Counted from the stretch's first letter, positions 8,161 to 18,249 are shown. The stretch: DNA of 64,000 bases from Sphingomonas oryzagri (GCF_029906645.1 NZ_JARYGZ010000001.1:987208-1051207), one strand, 5' to 3'. Numbers and translations are program-made. Notes: generated by a model not told the origin, from the letters alone.

Positions 8161-9627
8161 ATGCGGCGTGTGGGTGTAAAGGCGGGTGCGGCGTTGACGG
8201 CGCTCGCCATGGGGCTGGCACTGCCGCAGGCGGTGGGCGCGACGACGCTCACCGATGCACTGGTCGCGGCTTACAAGGGCAACCCCACGCTCACGGGCAC
8301 GCGCGCGCAGCTGCGCTCGACCGACGAACAGGCCGCGATCGCCCGTGCGGGTGGACGGCCGACGCTGGGCGCCAGCGTCGGCCTCACCCAGGGCGTCGAC
8401 AATTATCGCAAATTCTCGAGCTTCAACCAGCAGCTTACGGCCGGCGCACAGCTCAGCGTGCCGCTCTATCAGGGCGGCCGGGTGCGCAACGCGGTGAAGG
8501 CGGCGGACGCGCGCGTCGATTCGGGGCGCCAGTCGCTGCGCTCGACCGAAGGGCAGGTGCTGGTCGATACCGTCACCGCCTATATGGACGTGCTGCGCGA
8601 TCGCGCGATCGTGGGGCTCAACGAGAATAACGTGAAGGTCCTCCAGACCAATCTGGAGGCGACCAGCGATCAGTTCCAGGCCGGCACGCTGACCCGCACC
8701 GACGTCGCGCAGAGCCAGGCGCGGCTGGAGGACGGGCGCGCGCAGCTCGCTTCCGCGCGCGCCACGCTGACGAACAGTGAGGAGAATTACCGCCGCGTCG
8801 TCGGCGTTTCGGCCGACACGCTGGAACAGCCGCCGGCGCTCCCGGTGTTGCCGACCGGCCCCGATCAGGCGGAGGACACCGCCATCGACAACAATCCGGA
8901 CATCGCCGCCGCCGCCGCCGCGGTGAAGGCCGCGCATTTCGATGTGCAGACCGCGCGCGCCAGCCGGATGCCGACGATCACCGCGCAGGCGAACAACAAT
9001 TACGCCCGCTACACGCAGGGCGCGTCCAACATCTACACGAGCGGCGCGGCGCAGTTGCAGGGCGATTCGACCTCGGTCGGCGTGTCGTTGAACGTGCCGC
9101 TCTATCAGGGCGGCCTGCCCTCGGCGCAGATCCGGCAGGCGCAGGATCTCGAACAGGTGGCGATGGAGCAGCAGACCGCGACCGAGCGCCTTGTGGTCGC
9201 CAACGCGCGCGCCGCTTTCTCCAGCTACGTGGCGACGCAGGAGGTGATCAAGTCGAGCGAGGAGGCCCTGAAGGCCAACACGCTGGCGCTGGAGGGCGTC
9301 CAGGCCGAGCAGAGCGCCGGTCTGCGGCAGGTGCTCGACGTGCTGAACGCCGAGCAGGAAAAGCTCAGCAGCCAGGTGACGCTGGTGAGCGCCCAGCATG
9401 ATTCCTACGTCGCGGGCTTCACCCTGCTCAACGCCATGGGGCTGGTGAACTACCAGCATCTCGGCCTGGAGGGCGGGGCGCTCTACGATCCCACCGTCAA
9501 TTATCGCCGCGCCAAGCACGCGCTCAGCGACTGGGAGGAAAATCCCCGGCCGCAGCCCATCGCCAAGCCGGTCTACGGTCCGCAGATGGTGTCCGAAAAT
9601 CCCCCCGTGACAGGGCAAGCGAACTAG
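8161..9627 (+). CDS. tolC: TolC family outer membrane protein (type I secretion/efflux)
   Basis: Outer membrane channel-tunnel of 488 residues with a signal peptide ending around VGA (about residue 27). Two homologous OEP repeats are visible: long Ala/Gln/Glu-rich helices alternate with strand segments, each repeat carrying a VPLYQGG motif (first in SVPLYQGGRVRN, then in NVPLYQGGLPSA). This duplicated motif is diagnostic of the BepC/TolC group. No inner-membrane ABC or RND partner is adjacent; the tripartite pump at the right end of the window has its own NodT-type factor. The gene is preceded by a GAGGGGGG ribosome site. Confidence 0.93.
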   Translation: MRRVGVKAGAALTALAMGLALPQAVGATTLTDALVAAYKGNPTLTGTRAQLRSTDEQAAIARAGGRPTLGASVGLTQGVDNYRKFSSFNQQLTAGAQLSVPLYQGGRVRNAVKAADARVDSGRQSLRSTEGQVLVDTVTAYMDVLRDRAIVGLNENNVKVLQTNLEATSDQFQAGTLTRTDVAQSQARLEDGRAQLASARATLTNSEENYRRVVGVSADTLEQPPALPVLPTGPDQAEDTAIDNNPDIAAAAAAVKAAHFDVQTARASRMPTITAQANNNYARYTQGASNIYTSGAAQLQGDSTSVGVSLNVPLYQGGLPSAQIRQAQDLEQVAMEQQTATERLVVANARAAFSSYVATQEVIKSSEEALKANTLALEGVQAEQSAGLRQVLDVLNAEQEKLSSQVTLVSAQHDSYVAGFTLLNAMGLVNYQHLGLEGGALYDPTVNYRRAKHALSDWEENPRPQPIAKPVYGPQMVSENPPVTGQAN

Positions 9628-9634
9628 GCATAAC

Positions 9635-10228
9635 ATGGCCGCCATGGCCCAGCCCAACCAGGAACCGTCGATGGAGGACATCCTTGCCTCCATCAAGCGC
9701 ATCATCGCCGAGGACAGCGAGGCGGTAGGCGTGCGCCCGGCCAAGCTGCGCCGGGAGGCGATGGCCGCCGTCGCGTCCAGCCCGATCGTGACGTCCGTTC
9801 ACGAGGCGGAGCCTGTCGAGCAAGACAGCGTTGAGGAGCCGGAAGCCGAGGTCGTGGAACCGACCGCGGAGGCCGAACCCGAAGCCGTCGCCGAGACGGC
9901 CGAAACCCCCGATGTTCTGGAGCTGACCAGCCCGATGTCCGAAGCCACCGCCACCACCGAAGCGCCCCAGCCGTCGACCACGGGCGCCTTCGCCTCTGCC
10001 GCGTCGCTGGACGGGCTGCTCTCCTCCACGTCGGCCGAAGCCAGCCGCAGTGCGTTCGCCGCGCTGACGCAGCTTCAGGTGCGCAGCGAGGAGGGCAAGT
10101 CCAACACGCTCGAAGGCCTGGTGTCGGATCTGCTCCGGCCGATGCTGAAGGAATGGCTCGACCGCGAGCTGCCCGGCATCGTCGAGCGGCTGGTCGCCGT
10201 GGAAGTAAAGCGGCTCGCCGGTAGCTGA
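9635..10228 (+). CDS. PopZ-like polar organising protein (DUF2497)
   Basis: A 197-residue protein with the two conserved ends of the DUF2497/PopZ family. The N-terminal helix [15 protein letters not shown] covers residues 10-24, and the C-terminal oligomerisation region runs from about 165 to 194 ([15 protein letters not shown], then VERLV). Between them lies a roughly 130-residue Glu/Ala/Thr/Pro-rich, acidic, probably disordered linker, as in PopZ. In Caulobacter PopZ forms a polar matrix that tethers ParB and scaffolds; the role here is inferred by family. It lies 8 bases after tolC and right before a hairpin. The ATG at 9644 is an alternative start. Confidence 0.85.
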   Translation: MAAMAQPNQEPSMEDILASIKRIIAEDSEAVGVRPAKLRREAMAAVASSPIVTSVHEAEPVEQDSVEEPEAEVVEPTAEAEPEAVAETAETPDVLELTSPMSEATATTEAPQPSTTGAFASAASLDGLLSSTSAEASRSAFAALTQLQVRSEEGKSNTLEGLVSDLLRPMLKEWLDRELPGIVERLVAVEVKRLAGS

Positions 10229-10230
10229 TC

Positions 10231-10262
10231 CCTCCGTTGCCCGGCGGAGGCCGGGCTTCCTC
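10231..10262 (+). terminator. Candidate hairpin terminator after the popZ-like gene
   Basis: The stem GCCCGG (10239-10244) and CCGGGC (10251-10256) with a 6-base loop is followed by TTCCTCTC. An alternative stem pairs CCTCCG with CGGAGG in the same stretch. The pyrimidine tail is weak, so this is a moderate candidate. Confidence 0.45.
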
Positions 10263-10331
10263 TCGGAATTCGGTCTCTCGCACCGGGCTGCTTGGCTTTT
10301 GCCGTCTCCCCCTGCTAGGCGCGTCCCCGCC

Positions 10332-12977
10332 ATGACCGAACTGCCCAAAACCTTCGACCCCGCCGCGATCGAATCCCGCTGGTACAGCCATTGGGAGGAG
10401 GGCGGCCTGTTCCGCCCCGCGCGGCCCGACGCTGAGCCGTTCACCATTGTCATCCCGCCGCCTAACGTGACGGGATCGCTGCACATCGGCCACGCGCTCG
10501 ACAACACGCTGCAGGACATCCTCGTCCGCCACGCGCGTCTGCAGGGTAAGGACGCGCTCTGGGTGGTCGGCACCGATCATGCCGGCATCGCGACCCAGAT
10601 GGTCGTCGAGCGCCAGATGAACGCGAAAGGCGAGAAGCGCACCGATTATTCGCGCGAGCAGTTCGTCGACAAGGTGTGGGAATGGAAGGCCGAGAGCGGC
10701 GGCACCATCACCCGCCAGCTCCGTCGGCTGGGCGCGTCGTGCGACTGGGCGAACGAGCGCTTCACCATGGACGAGGGCTTCTCGAGGGCCGTCATCCACG
10801 TCTTCGTGAAGTTGTACGAACAGGGCCTGCTCTATCGCGACAAGCGCCTGGTCAACTGGGATCCGGGCCTCAAGACCGCCATCTCCGATCTCGAGGTCGA
10901 GACGAAGGACGTCGCCGGCAAGTTCTGGCACCTGCGCTATCCGCTCGAGGACGGCTCGGGCTTCATCGCGGTCGCCACCACGCGGCCCGAGACGATGCTC
11001 GCCGACATGGCCGTCGCCGTCCATCCGACCGACGAGCGCTACACCGCTTTGATCGGGAAGAAGGTGCGGCTGCCGATCACCGGTCGCCTGATCCCGATCG
11101 TGGCCGACGAGCATGCCGATCCGGAACTGGGATCGGGCGCGGTGAAGATCACGCCGGGCCACGACTTCAACGATTTCGAGGTCGGCCGCCGCGTCGGCAT
11201 CGCGCCAGCCGACATGCTCAACATGCTCGATGCCGAGGCGAAGATCGTCCAGTGCGGCGGCGTGCCGGAGGATTGGATCGGCCTCGATCGCTTCGAGGTG
11301 CGGCGGCTGGTGGTCGATCGGCTCAAGGCGGACGGCGTGCTCGTGCCGCATGTCGACAAGGAGGGCGTCGAGCATGACGCCGAGCCGCGCACCATCGCGA
11401 CGCCGTTTGGCGACCGTTCGGGCGAGATCATCGAGCCTTGGCTGACCGATCAATGGTATGTCGACGCCAAGACGCTCGCCGCCGGCCCGATCGAGGCGGT
11501 GCGCGACGGGCGTATCAAGGTCGTGCCCGAGACGTGGAGCAAGACCTGGTTCAACTGGTTGGAGAATATCCAGCCCTGGTGCGTCTCGCGCCAGCTCTGG
11601 TGGGGCCACCGCATCCCGGCCTGGTATGACGAGGACGGCAACGTCTATGTCGCCGCGTCCGAGGCGGAGGCCAAGGACAAGGCCGGCCCGCGCCGTTCGC
11701 TGACCCGCGACGAGGACGTGCTCGATACCTGGTTCTCCTCCGCGCTGTGGCCGTTCGGCACGCTCGGCTGGCCCGACGTCGATCCGCGCGAACTGAAGCG
11801 CTACCCGAACGACATCCTCATCTCCGGCTTCGACATCCTGTTCTTCTGGGATGCGCGCATGGCGATGCAGGGCATGCATTTCCTGCAGGACGTGCCGTTC
11901 AGGACGCTCTACCTGCACGGCCTCGTCCGCGACGCGACCGGCGCCAAGATGTCCAAGTCGAAGGGCAATACGGTTGATCCGCTGGGCCTGATCGATCGTT
12001 ACGGCGCCGATGCGCTGCGCTTCACGCTGGCCGCGATGGAGAGCCAGGGCCGCGACATCAAGCTCAACGAGAACCGCGTCGAGGGCTATCGCAACTTCGC
12101 CACCAAGCTGTGGAACGCGGCGCGCTTCCTGCAGGCGAACGGTGTCGGGCCGTCCGCCTCGCTGGAGGCTCCGTCGGCGGAGGCCCCGGTCAATCGCTGG
12201 ATCATCGCCGAGACCATCCGCACCGTGCAGGCGCTGGACCTCGCACTCGCCGACCTGCGCTTCGACGAGGCGGCCAACACCATCTACCAGTTCGTCTGGT
12301 CGCGCTTCTGCGACTGGTACATCGAGCTGACCAAGGGGCAGGTGGACGAGGAGACGAAGCTCGTCGCCGGCTGGGCGTTCGACCAGATCCTCGTGATGCT
12401 CCACCCGTTCATGCCGTTCATCACCGAGGAACTGTGGCATTCCGGCGGCCGCACCAGCGACCTCATCACGGCGCGCTGGCCCGAAGCGGACGCAAAGTCG
12501 CTCGATCCGGAGGCTGCGAAGGAGATCGACTGGCTGATCCGTCTGGTGAGCGAGATCCGCGCGGCGCGGGCCGAACTCAACGTGCCGCCGGGTGCGCGCC
12601 TGCCGCTGCATGTCCGCGAGGCGGGTGACGTCACGACGTCGCGAATCGCGCGCCAGCAGCCGGTGATCGCCCGCCTCGCCCGCGTCGACAGCGTGGAAGG
12701 CGACGCGCCGGCCGGTGCCGCCGCGCAGATCGTCGTGGACGAGGCGACCTTCGTCCTGCCGCTCGAAGGCGTGATCGACATCGAGGCCGAGCGCACCCGT
12801 CTCGCCAAGGGCAAGGCGGCAGCGGAGAAGGAGCGCGACGGGCTTGCCGGGCGCCTCAACAACCCGAGCTTCGTCGAGCGCGCCAAGCCGGAAGCGGTCG
12901 AAAAGGCGCGTGCCGACCATGCCGAAAAGGCGGCGGAAGCCGAGCGGCTCGGCGCGGCACTGGCGCGGCTGGGGTGA
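10332..12977 (+). CDS. valS: Valyl-tRNA synthetase
   Basis: Charges tRNA-Val, with editing of mischarged Thr. From the ATG at 10332 the protein has 881 residues, normal for the family. The class I signatures are HIGH at 51-54 (in [11 protein letters not shown]) and KMSKS at 539-543. The large insertion between them contains the editing (CP1) domain with [10 protein letters not shown]. The C-terminal roughly 70 residues are a charged coiled coil, the tRNA-binding arm of ValRS. The stop overlaps the start of the following acetyltransferase gene. Confidence 0.97.
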   Translation: MTELPKTFDPAAIESRWYSHWEEGGLFRPARPDAEPFTIVIPPPNVTGSLHIGHALDNTLQDILVRHARLQGKDALWVVGTDHAGIATQMVVERQMNAKGEKRTDYSREQFVDKVWEWKAESGGTITRQLRRLGASCDWANERFTMDEGFSRAVIHVFVKLYEQGLLYRDKRLVNWDPGLKTAISDLEVETKDVAGKFWHLRYPLEDGSGFIAVATTRPETMLADMAVAVHPTDERYTALIGKKVRLPITGRLIPIVADEHADPELGSGAVKITPGHDFNDFEVGRRVGIAPADMLNMLDAEAKIVQCGGVPEDWIGLDRFEVRRLVVDRLKADGVLVPHVDKEGVEHDAEPRTIATPFGDRSGEIIEPWLTDQWYVDAKTLAAGPIEAVRDGRIKVVPETWSKTWFNWLENIQPWCVSRQLWWGHRIPAWYDEDGNVYVAASEAEAKDKAGPRRSLTRDEDVLDTWFSSALWPFGTLGWPDVDPRELKRYPNDILISGFDILFFWDARMAMQGMHFLQDVPFRTLYLHGLVRDATGAKMSKSKGNTVDPLGLIDRYGADALRFTLAAMESQGRDIKLNENRVEGYRNFATKLWNAARFLQANGVGPSASLEAPSAEAPVNRWIIAETIRTVQALDLALADLRFDEAANTIYQFVWSRFCDWYIELTKGQVDEETKLVAGWAFDQILVMLHPFMPFITEELWHSGGRTSDLITARWPEADAKSLDPEAAKEIDWLIRLVSEIRAARAELNVPPGARLPLHVREAGDVTTSRIARQQPVIARLARVDSVEGDAPAGAAAQIVVDEATFVLPLEGVIDIEAERTRLAKGKAAAEKERDGLAGRLNNPSFVERAKPEAVEKARADHAEKAAEAERLGAALARLG

Positions 12978-13381
12978 TCGCCCGGCTTCGCGAGGACGAA
13001 ATCCCCGCCGCCATCGCGCTCTGGCACGCGGCGGGGTTGGTCTCGCTGCCGAACGATCCGGATGCCGATGCCCGCGCCGCGCTCGATTGCGCGACCGGCA
13101 CGATCCTCGCCGCGCATGACGAGGCCGGCGCGCTCACCGGCACCGTCATGGCGGGCTATGACGGCCATCGCGGCTGGCTCTACTACCTCGCTTCCGATCC
13201 CGCCCGTCGCGGCGAAGGGATCGGCGTCGCGCTGGTGGCGGCGGCCGAACAATGGCTGGCGGAACAGGGCGCGCGCGTCATCCGCCTGATGGTCCGCGCC
13301 AGCAACGAGCAGGTCGCCACTTTCTATGACGCGCAGGGCTATGAACGCGGGGACTTCCTCGTCTTTGGCAAGCGCCTCTGA
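12974..13381 (+). CDS. GNAT family N-acetyltransferase (YpeA-like)
   Basis: A 135-residue single-domain GNAT acetyltransferase. The acetyl-CoA loop is visible in [14 protein letters not shown] (about residues 74-87). The C-terminal [22 protein letters not shown] segment matches the final beta-alpha of small YpeA-like enzymes. It starts with a GTG overlapping the valS stop, so it is translationally coupled to valS. The substrate is unknown. Confidence 0.85.
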   Translation: MIARLREDEIPAAIALWHAAGLVSLPNDPDADARAALDCATGTILAAHDEAGALTGTVMAGYDGHRGWLYYLASDPARRGEGIGVALVAAAEQWLAEQGARVIRLMVRASNEQVATFYDAQGYERGDFLVFGKRL

Positions 13382-13518
13382 CGCCCGGCTTTTAATGTAG
13401 GATTTGCTGTGTCATGGCGGGCGTGGGCGATGCCGTCGTGGCTGGTCCGCTAGGGCGCATGACGTCGTTTTCGGCTCATACGTGTCAACTTTGTCAATTT
13501 CACAGGCGCGGCGATCGG

Positions 13519-14952
13519 ATGGCTGACCAGAACGCACCAAGGCCGGCTTCCCCGCGCGCTCAGGGCGGACGGGATCTCACCACCGGGCCGATCGCGCGCA
13601 CGCTCGTGCTGTTCGCGCTGCCGACGCTCGGTACCAATATCCTTCAGTCGCTGAACGGATCGGTCAATTCGATCTGGGTCGGGCGTTTCCTGGGCGAGAG
13701 CGCGCTGGCGGCGACCTCCAACGCCAATCTGGTGATGTTCCTGATGCTGGCGGCCGTGTTCGGCTTCGGCATCGCCGCGACCATCCTCGTCGGCCAGAAT
13801 ATGGGCCGGCGCGACATTGAGGCAGCCCGGCGCGTGATGGGTACGGCGGTGGGCAGCTTCGCGATCCTGTCCCTGCTGGTTTCGGTGATCGGCTATCTGG
13901 CCTCCCCGGCGATCCTCCATCTGCTCGCCACCCCACCGGACGCGGCGCGGCTGGCCGAGGCCTATCTGCGCGTGATCTTCATCGCGATGCCGGCTGCTTT
14001 CCTGATGACGGTCATCACCATGGGGATGCGCGGCACCGGCGATTCGGTGACGCCGTTCATCATCATGATCCTCAACGTGGTGCTCGACAGCGGGCTGAAC
14101 CCCGTCTTCATCCGGGGCCTGTTCGGCGCGCCCCAGATGGGCATTGCCGGCTCCGCGACCGCGACGGCGATCGCCTCCTACGTCAGCCTCGTGGTGCTGA
14201 TCGCGATGATCTACGGGCGCGATCTCACGGTGCGCCTGCGGGGGAGTGAACTGCGCTGGCTGCTGCCCGATCCGGCGCTGCTGAAGGTGATCGTCGCCAA
14301 GGGCATCCCGATGGGCCTGCAGATGTTCGTCATCTCCTTCGCGGGGCTGACGCTGATGGGGCTGGTCAACCATGCGGGCACGGACGTGGTCGCGGCCTAT
14401 GGCGTGACGCTGCAGCTGTGGACCTACATTCAGATGCCGGCGCTGGCGGTCGGCGCGGCCGTCTCGGCGATGGCGGCGCAGAATGTCGGCGCGGGGCTCT
14501 GGCCGCGCGTCGATGCGGTGACGCGCTCGGCAATCGTGATCAACCTCGTGATTACCGCCGCGCTGATCCTGCTGGTGACGTTGGTCGACCGGGCGATGCT
14601 GGCGCTGTTCCTCGGGCAATCCAGCCCGGCGCTGCCGATCGCGCGGCACATCCATCTGGTCGCGAGCTGGTCGTTCCTGATGTTCGGCGTAACGATGGTG
14701 ATCTTCGGTACCGTGCGATCGACCGGCGCGGTGGTCGCGCCGCTGGTGATCCTGGCGATCGCGATGTTCCCGGTGCGCCTGGGCGCGGTGTTCGCGCTCA
14801 GGCCGTTCATCGGGATCGAGGCCCTGTGGTGGACGATGCCGATCAGCTCGCTCGCCTCGATGCTGATGGCGCTCGGCTATTACCGGGCGGGCACCTGGCG
14901 GAAGGTCCACATGCGGACGGTCAGCCCGCGGGAGACGGCGCCGCAACCCTGA
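13519..14952 (+). CDS. MATE family multidrug/toxin exporter
   Basis: An inner-membrane cation antiporter of 477 residues. The start ATG at 13519 was chosen because the protein then begins with a hydrophilic leader followed by the classic MATE opening (LTTGPIARTLVLFALPTLG, then SVNSIWVGRFLGESALAA). About twelve hydrophobic segments follow, with GQNMGRRD in the first loop region and its pseudo-repeat QNVGAG in the second half. Two TGTCAA copies 9 bases apart (13483-13488 and 13492-13497) lie just upstream and could be a promoter or operator. The 3' end overlaps the convergent lipid kinase gene by 32 bases. Confidence 0.92.
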   Translation: MADQNAPRPASPRAQGGRDLTTGPIARTLVLFALPTLGTNILQSLNGSVNSIWVGRFLGESALAATSNANLVMFLMLAAVFGFGIAATILVGQNMGRRDIEAARRVMGTAVGSFAILSLLVSVIGYLASPAILHLLATPPDAARLAEAYLRVIFIAMPAAFLMTVITMGMRGTGDSVTPFIIMILNVVLDSGLNPVFIRGLFGAPQMGIAGSATATAIASYVSLVVLIAMIYGRDLTVRLRGSELRWLLPDPALLKVIVAKGIPMGLQMFVISFAGLTLMGLVNHAGTDVVAAYGVTLQLWTYIQMPALAVGAAVSAMAAQNVGAGLWPRVDAVTRSAIVINLVITAALILLVTLVDRAMLALFLGQSSPALPIARHIHLVASWSFLMFGVTMVIFGTVRSTGAVVAPLVILAIAMFPVRLGAVFALRPFIGIEALWWTMPISSLASMLMALGYYRAGTWRKVHMRTVSPRETAPQP

Positions 14953-15862
14953 TCGCGCGTCGCGCGATCCGGGCGGTCACCGGCGTCTTCGCCAGTACCT
15001 CGCCATCGATCGAGATCGGCATCGGCTTCTCGGTCGACAGCCGGATCGCCTGGCCTTCATATTCGCGCGTGGTCTTCCTGCGCTCGCGATGGCGGAGGAC
15101 GGAGAGCAGCCAACTCCGGATCAGGTGGCCGCGCGTCTCGCCCATCACCACCTGCACGACGATCCGCCCCGAATCGACCGCCGCCTCGTCGACCAGTTCG
15201 ACCCCGCCATGATAGGGGCCGTTGGCGATCCGCACCTCGACGGCATCCATCGTCTCGACCGCCGATCCGGTATCCACGGTCAGCCGGAACGCCTTGAACT
15301 TCCAGAGCTGTCGCGCCGCCCATAGCAGATAGCCCGGTCGCCCCAGCCAGGCCTTCAACCCGTGCGGCACCGTCTGCGCAATCTGCGGCGCGATGCCCAA
15401 AGTCGCGCAATTGGCGAAATAATCGTCGTCGATCATGCCGAGATCGATGCGCCTGGCGGAACCCTTTGCGATCACCTCCACGGCGCCCGGCAGATCGAGC
15501 GGGATGCCGAGCGTGCGTGCGAAACTGTTGGCCGTGCCGAGCGGCAGCACCGCGAAGATCGTGTCGCTGCCTACAACATGATCGACCGAGCAGGAGATCG
15601 ACCCGTCGCCACCGCCGACGATCACCATCGGCGCGCCGGATGCGATAGCCTCCTTCACGCGATCGGGCATGGTGGAGGGCTTGCGGATCGCCTCCGCCAT
15701 GCTGAGTTCGACACCGGCCGCCTGCAGCAGCCGACACGCCTCCTTGAACAGCTTCCGCCCCTTGCGCGACTTGGCGTTGACCAGCAACGCGGCGGTGCGC
15801 GGCAGGGCATAGGTCGGCCCGGCGTCGCGAACCTGATCCATCGGGATCTCCACCATCTCCAT
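14921..15862 (-). CDS. Diacylglycerol kinase catalytic domain protein (YegS/DgkB-like lipid kinase)
   Basis: A soluble lipid kinase of 313 residues. The nucleotide-binding motif GGGDGS is at residues 83-88, followed by LPLGTANSFARTLGIP, the second family signature. The start at 15862 was chosen because it has a GAGGA ribosome site (rc of 15868-15877) and leaves a normal divergent gap to fdhD; an upstream ATG would overlap fdhD. The phosphorylated lipid (diacylglycerol, sphingoid base or another) cannot be told from sequence. A sphingoid-base substrate is worth considering in a sphingomonad, but that is speculation. Confidence 0.86.
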   Translation of the reverse strand: MEMVEIPMDQVRDAGPTYALPRTAALLVNAKSRKGRKLFKEACRLLQAAGVELSMAEAIRKPSTMPDRVKEAIASGAPMVIVGGGDGSISCSVDHVVGSDTIFAVLPLGTANSFARTLGIPLDLPGAVEVIAKGSARRIDLGMIDDDYFANCATLGIAPQIAQTVPHGLKAWLGRPGYLLWAARQLWKFKAFRLTVDTGSAVETMDAVEVRIANGPYHGGVELVDEAAVDSGRIVVQVVMGETRGHLIRSWLLSVLRHRERRKTTREYEGQAIRLSTEKPMPISIDGEVLAKTPVTARIARRAIRVAAPSPAG

Positions 15863-15897
15863 CTGCGGTCCTCGGCCGATTTCTGCTAGGAGGCGGA

Positions 15898-16692
15898 ATG
15901 ATCGTTTCGGCCACGCCCGCATCCTTCCATCGCATCACGCCCGACGGCGCAATCCGTTCCATCGAAAGAGCGCTGGCGGTCGAGATGCCGGTGGCGATCG
16001 AGATAGATGGCATCGGCTATGCGGTGATGATGGCGACGCCGGATGCGCTGGACGATTTCGCGCTCGGCTTCTGTCTGTCCGAACGCCTCGTCGATCGCGC
16101 GGAGCAATTGCTGGCGGTCGAGCCGCACGAGGCGGAACGTGGCGTGCTGCTGCGGCTCGCGCTGGCGGCGGAGGTGCGCGGCCGGGTGATGGATCGGGTG
16201 CGGCATCGCATCTCCGAATCGTCCTGCGGTCTGTGCGGGATCGAAAATCTGGAGCAGGCGCTCCGGCCGCTGCCGGGCATCGTGGCCGCGAACGTTCCGA
16301 TCCCGACCGAGTCGATGTTCGCGGCGCTCGACGCGGTGCGGGCCGAGCAGCCGCTGGGGCGCGAGACGGGCGCGGTCCATGCCGCCGCCTTCTGCGGGCC
16401 GGACGGCGCGATCCGGCTGATCCGCGAGGATGTCGGCCGCCACAATGCCTTCGACAAGCTGGCTGGCGCAATGGCGCGGGCAGGGGAGGATTGGCGGCAA
16501 GGCTTCGCGCTCACCACTGCTCGTCTCTCCTACGAACTGGTCGAGAAGGCGGCGCTGGCCGGGTGCCACACCCTCGTCGCCATCTCGGCGCCGACCAGCC
16601 TCGCGATCGAGCGGGCGAAGGAAGCCGGCATCCGCGTCGTCGCGCTCGCACGGCCCGATGCGATGCTGGAAGCCGCGGCGTCGAGCGACTAG
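15898..16692 (+). CDS. fdhD: Formate dehydrogenase accessory sulfurtransferase FdhD
   Basis: FdhD moves sulfur from the IscS desulfurase to the molybdenum cofactor of formate dehydrogenase. The protein has 264 residues. The sulfur-relay CxxC is at C110 and C113 (SSCGLCG), and the C-terminal half carries the conserved REDVGRHNAFDK and TTARLSYELVEKAA segments. A strong AGGAGG ribosome site precedes the ATG at 15898. No formate dehydrogenase gene is in the window, so its client is encoded elsewhere. It is separated from hemB by only 9 bases. Confidence 0.95.
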   Translation: MIVSATPASFHRITPDGAIRSIERALAVEMPVAIEIDGIGYAVMMATPDALDDFALGFCLSERLVDRAEQLLAVEPHEAERGVLLRLALAAEVRGRVMDRVRHRISESSCGLCGIENLEQALRPLPGIVAANVPIPTESMFAALDAVRAEQPLGRETGAVHAAAFCGPDGAIRLIREDVGRHNAFDKLAGAMARAGEDWRQGFALTTARLSYELVEKAALAGCHTLVAISAPTSLAIERAKEAGIRVVALARPDAMLEAAASSD

Positions 16693-16701
16693 GTACACCT
16701 C

Positions 16702-17694
16702 ATGACCGCTTCCTTCCCCGCGCTCCGCCTGCGCCGCACCCGCGTCGCCCCCTGGTCCCGCCGCATGGTCGCCGAGCATGTGCTGACCCCGGCCGACCTG
16801 ATCTGGCCGCTGTTCATTGCGGACGGCGTGGGTGTCGAGGAGCCGATCAAGACGCTCCCCGGCGTGTCGCGCTGGTCGATCGACAATATCGCGAAGCGCG
16901 CGAAGGAAGCCCAGGCGCTGGGCATCCCGTGCATCGCGCTCTTCCCCAACACGCCGCAGCATCTGCGCACGCCGGACGGGCGCGAGGCGCTCAATCCGGA
17001 CAATCTGATCTGCCGCGCGGTGAAGGCGATCAAGGATGCCGCGCCCGATGTCGGCGTGCTGACCGACGTCGCGCTCGATCCCTATACCGAGCATGGCCAT
17101 GACGGGCTCGTCGACGAGGCGGGCTACGTCCTCAACGACGAGACGATGGCGCTGCTGGTCGAGCAGGCGGTGGTGCAGGCTGACGCCGGCGCCGACATCA
17201 TCGCACCCTCCGACATGATGGACGGTCGCGTCGCCGGGATACGTGCCGCGCTGGAGGACAAGGGCCACCGCAACGTGCAGATCATGGCCTATGCCGCGAA
17301 GTACGCCTCCGCCTTCTACGGCCCGTTCCGCGATGCGGTCGGATCGCGCGGCCGGCTGAAGGGCGATAAACGCGGCTACCAGATGGACCACGCCAATGCC
17401 GAAGAGGCGCTGCGCGAGGTCGCGATGGATCTCGCCGAGGGCGCCGACACGGTGATGGTAAAGCCGGGCCTGCCCTATCTCGACATCATTCGCCGTGTGA
17501 AGGAGCGGTTCGAAGTCCCTGTCTTCGCGTATCAAGTCTCCGGCGAATATGCGATGATCGAGGCTGCCGTCGCGGCCGACATGGGCGACCGCGACGCGCT
17601 GGTGCTGGAAACCTTGCTGGCGTTCAAGCGGGCGGGCTGCTCGGGCGTGCTGACCTATCATGCGGCGCACGCTGCAAGGCTGCTGGGCGCATGA
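16702..17694 (+). CDS. hemB: Delta-aminolevulinic acid dehydratase (porphobilinogen synthase)
   Basis: Condenses two 5-aminolevulinate molecules to porphobilinogen in heme biosynthesis. The protein has 330 residues. The two Schiff-base lysines are K200 (MAYAAKYAS) and K254 (VMVKPGLPYLD). The zinc-binding cysteine triad of many HemB proteins is absent: the segment at 122-135 reads DVALDPYTEHGHDG, with A124, D126 and D134 in those positions. That points to the Mg2+-dependent type known from alphaproteobacteria such as Bradyrhizobium. The stop overlaps the following GNAT start by ATGA. Confidence 0.97.
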   Translation: MTASFPALRLRRTRVAPWSRRMVAEHVLTPADLIWPLFIADGVGVEEPIKTLPGVSRWSIDNIAKRAKEAQALGIPCIALFPNTPQHLRTPDGREALNPDNLICRAVKAIKDAAPDVGVLTDVALDPYTEHGHDGLVDEAGYVLNDETMALLVEQAVVQADAGADIIAPSDMMDGRVAGIRAALEDKGHRNVQIMAYAAKYASAFYGPFRDAVGSRGRLKGDKRGYQMDHANAEEALREVAMDLAEGADTVMVKPGLPYLDIIRRVKERFEVPVFAYQVSGEYAMIEAAVAADMGDRDALVLETLLAFKRAGCSGVLTYHAAHAARLLGA

Positions 17695-18218
17695 TCGAGA
17701 CCGAGCGGCTGATCCTGCGCGGCTGGCGCGACGAGGACCATGCGCCGTTCGCGGCGATGGGGCGCTCGGCCGCGGTCATGGAGCATCTCGGCGATCCGAT
17801 GGACGACGATCAGGTTGCCGCCGCGATCGCGCGCACCCGCGGCTTTCAGGCGTCGCACGGATATACCTTCTGGGCGATCGAGCGGCGCGCGGACGGAGCC
17901 TTCCTCGGCTTCTGCGGTCTGAAGCCCGGCACTGTCGGCCCGATCAAGGGAGAGGTGGAGATCGGCTGGCGCCTACGCGAGGATGCGTGGGGGCAGGGCT
18001 ATGCCCGCGAGGCGGCGCAGGCGAGCCTCGACTGGGGTTGGGCGAACCTCGATACGCCGAAGATCATGGCGATCACCACACCTGCCAACACGGCGAGCTG
18101 GGGCCTGATGATCCGGCTTGGCATGACGCGCCGGCCCGACCTCGATTTCGGCCACCCGCAGTTCCAGCCGGGCGACAGGCTGTACGAGCACATCACCTAC
18201 GAGATCGCGCGGCCTTAG
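17691..18218 (+). CDS. GNAT family N-acetyltransferase (RimJ/RimL type)
   Basis: A 175-residue acetyltransferase of the RimJ/RimL group, opening with IETERLILRGWRDEDHAPF, the usual beta1-alpha1 of this group. The acetyl-CoA loop is in REDAWGQGYAREAA, and the end carries TPANTASWGLMIRLGM, the family's conserved N-x-x-S region. It overlaps hemB by 4 bases. The substrate is unknown; the group includes ribosomal-protein N-terminal acetylases and antibiotic or amino-acid modifiers. Confidence 0.87.
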   Translation: MIETERLILRGWRDEDHAPFAAMGRSAAVMEHLGDPMDDDQVAAAIARTRGFQASHGYTFWAIERRADGAFLGFCGLKPGTVGPIKGEVEIGWRLREDAWGQGYAREAAQASLDWGWANLDTPKIMAITTPANTASWGLMIRLGMTRRPDLDFGHPQFQPGDRLYEHITYEIARP

Positions 18219-18226
18219 AAGAAGCG

Positions 18227-18247
18227 CCCCTCCCTGAAAGGGAGGAG
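18227..18247. terminator. Bidirectional hairpin terminator
   Basis: A 7-bp stem CCTCCCT / AGGGAGG (18229-18235 and 18239-18245) with a GAA loop lies between the convergent GNAT and yjbQ genes. There is no clear T tract on either strand, so the call rests on the stem and the position. Confidence 0.5.
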
Positions 18248-18249
18248 GA

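Noticed and set aside
9702-12920. 1,072-codon open frame on the minus strand across the popZ-like and valS genes
   Set aside because: The plus-strand frames here are clearly popZ-like and valS. The antisense frame is open because of GC-rich codon structure; its translation has no domain, signal or motif.
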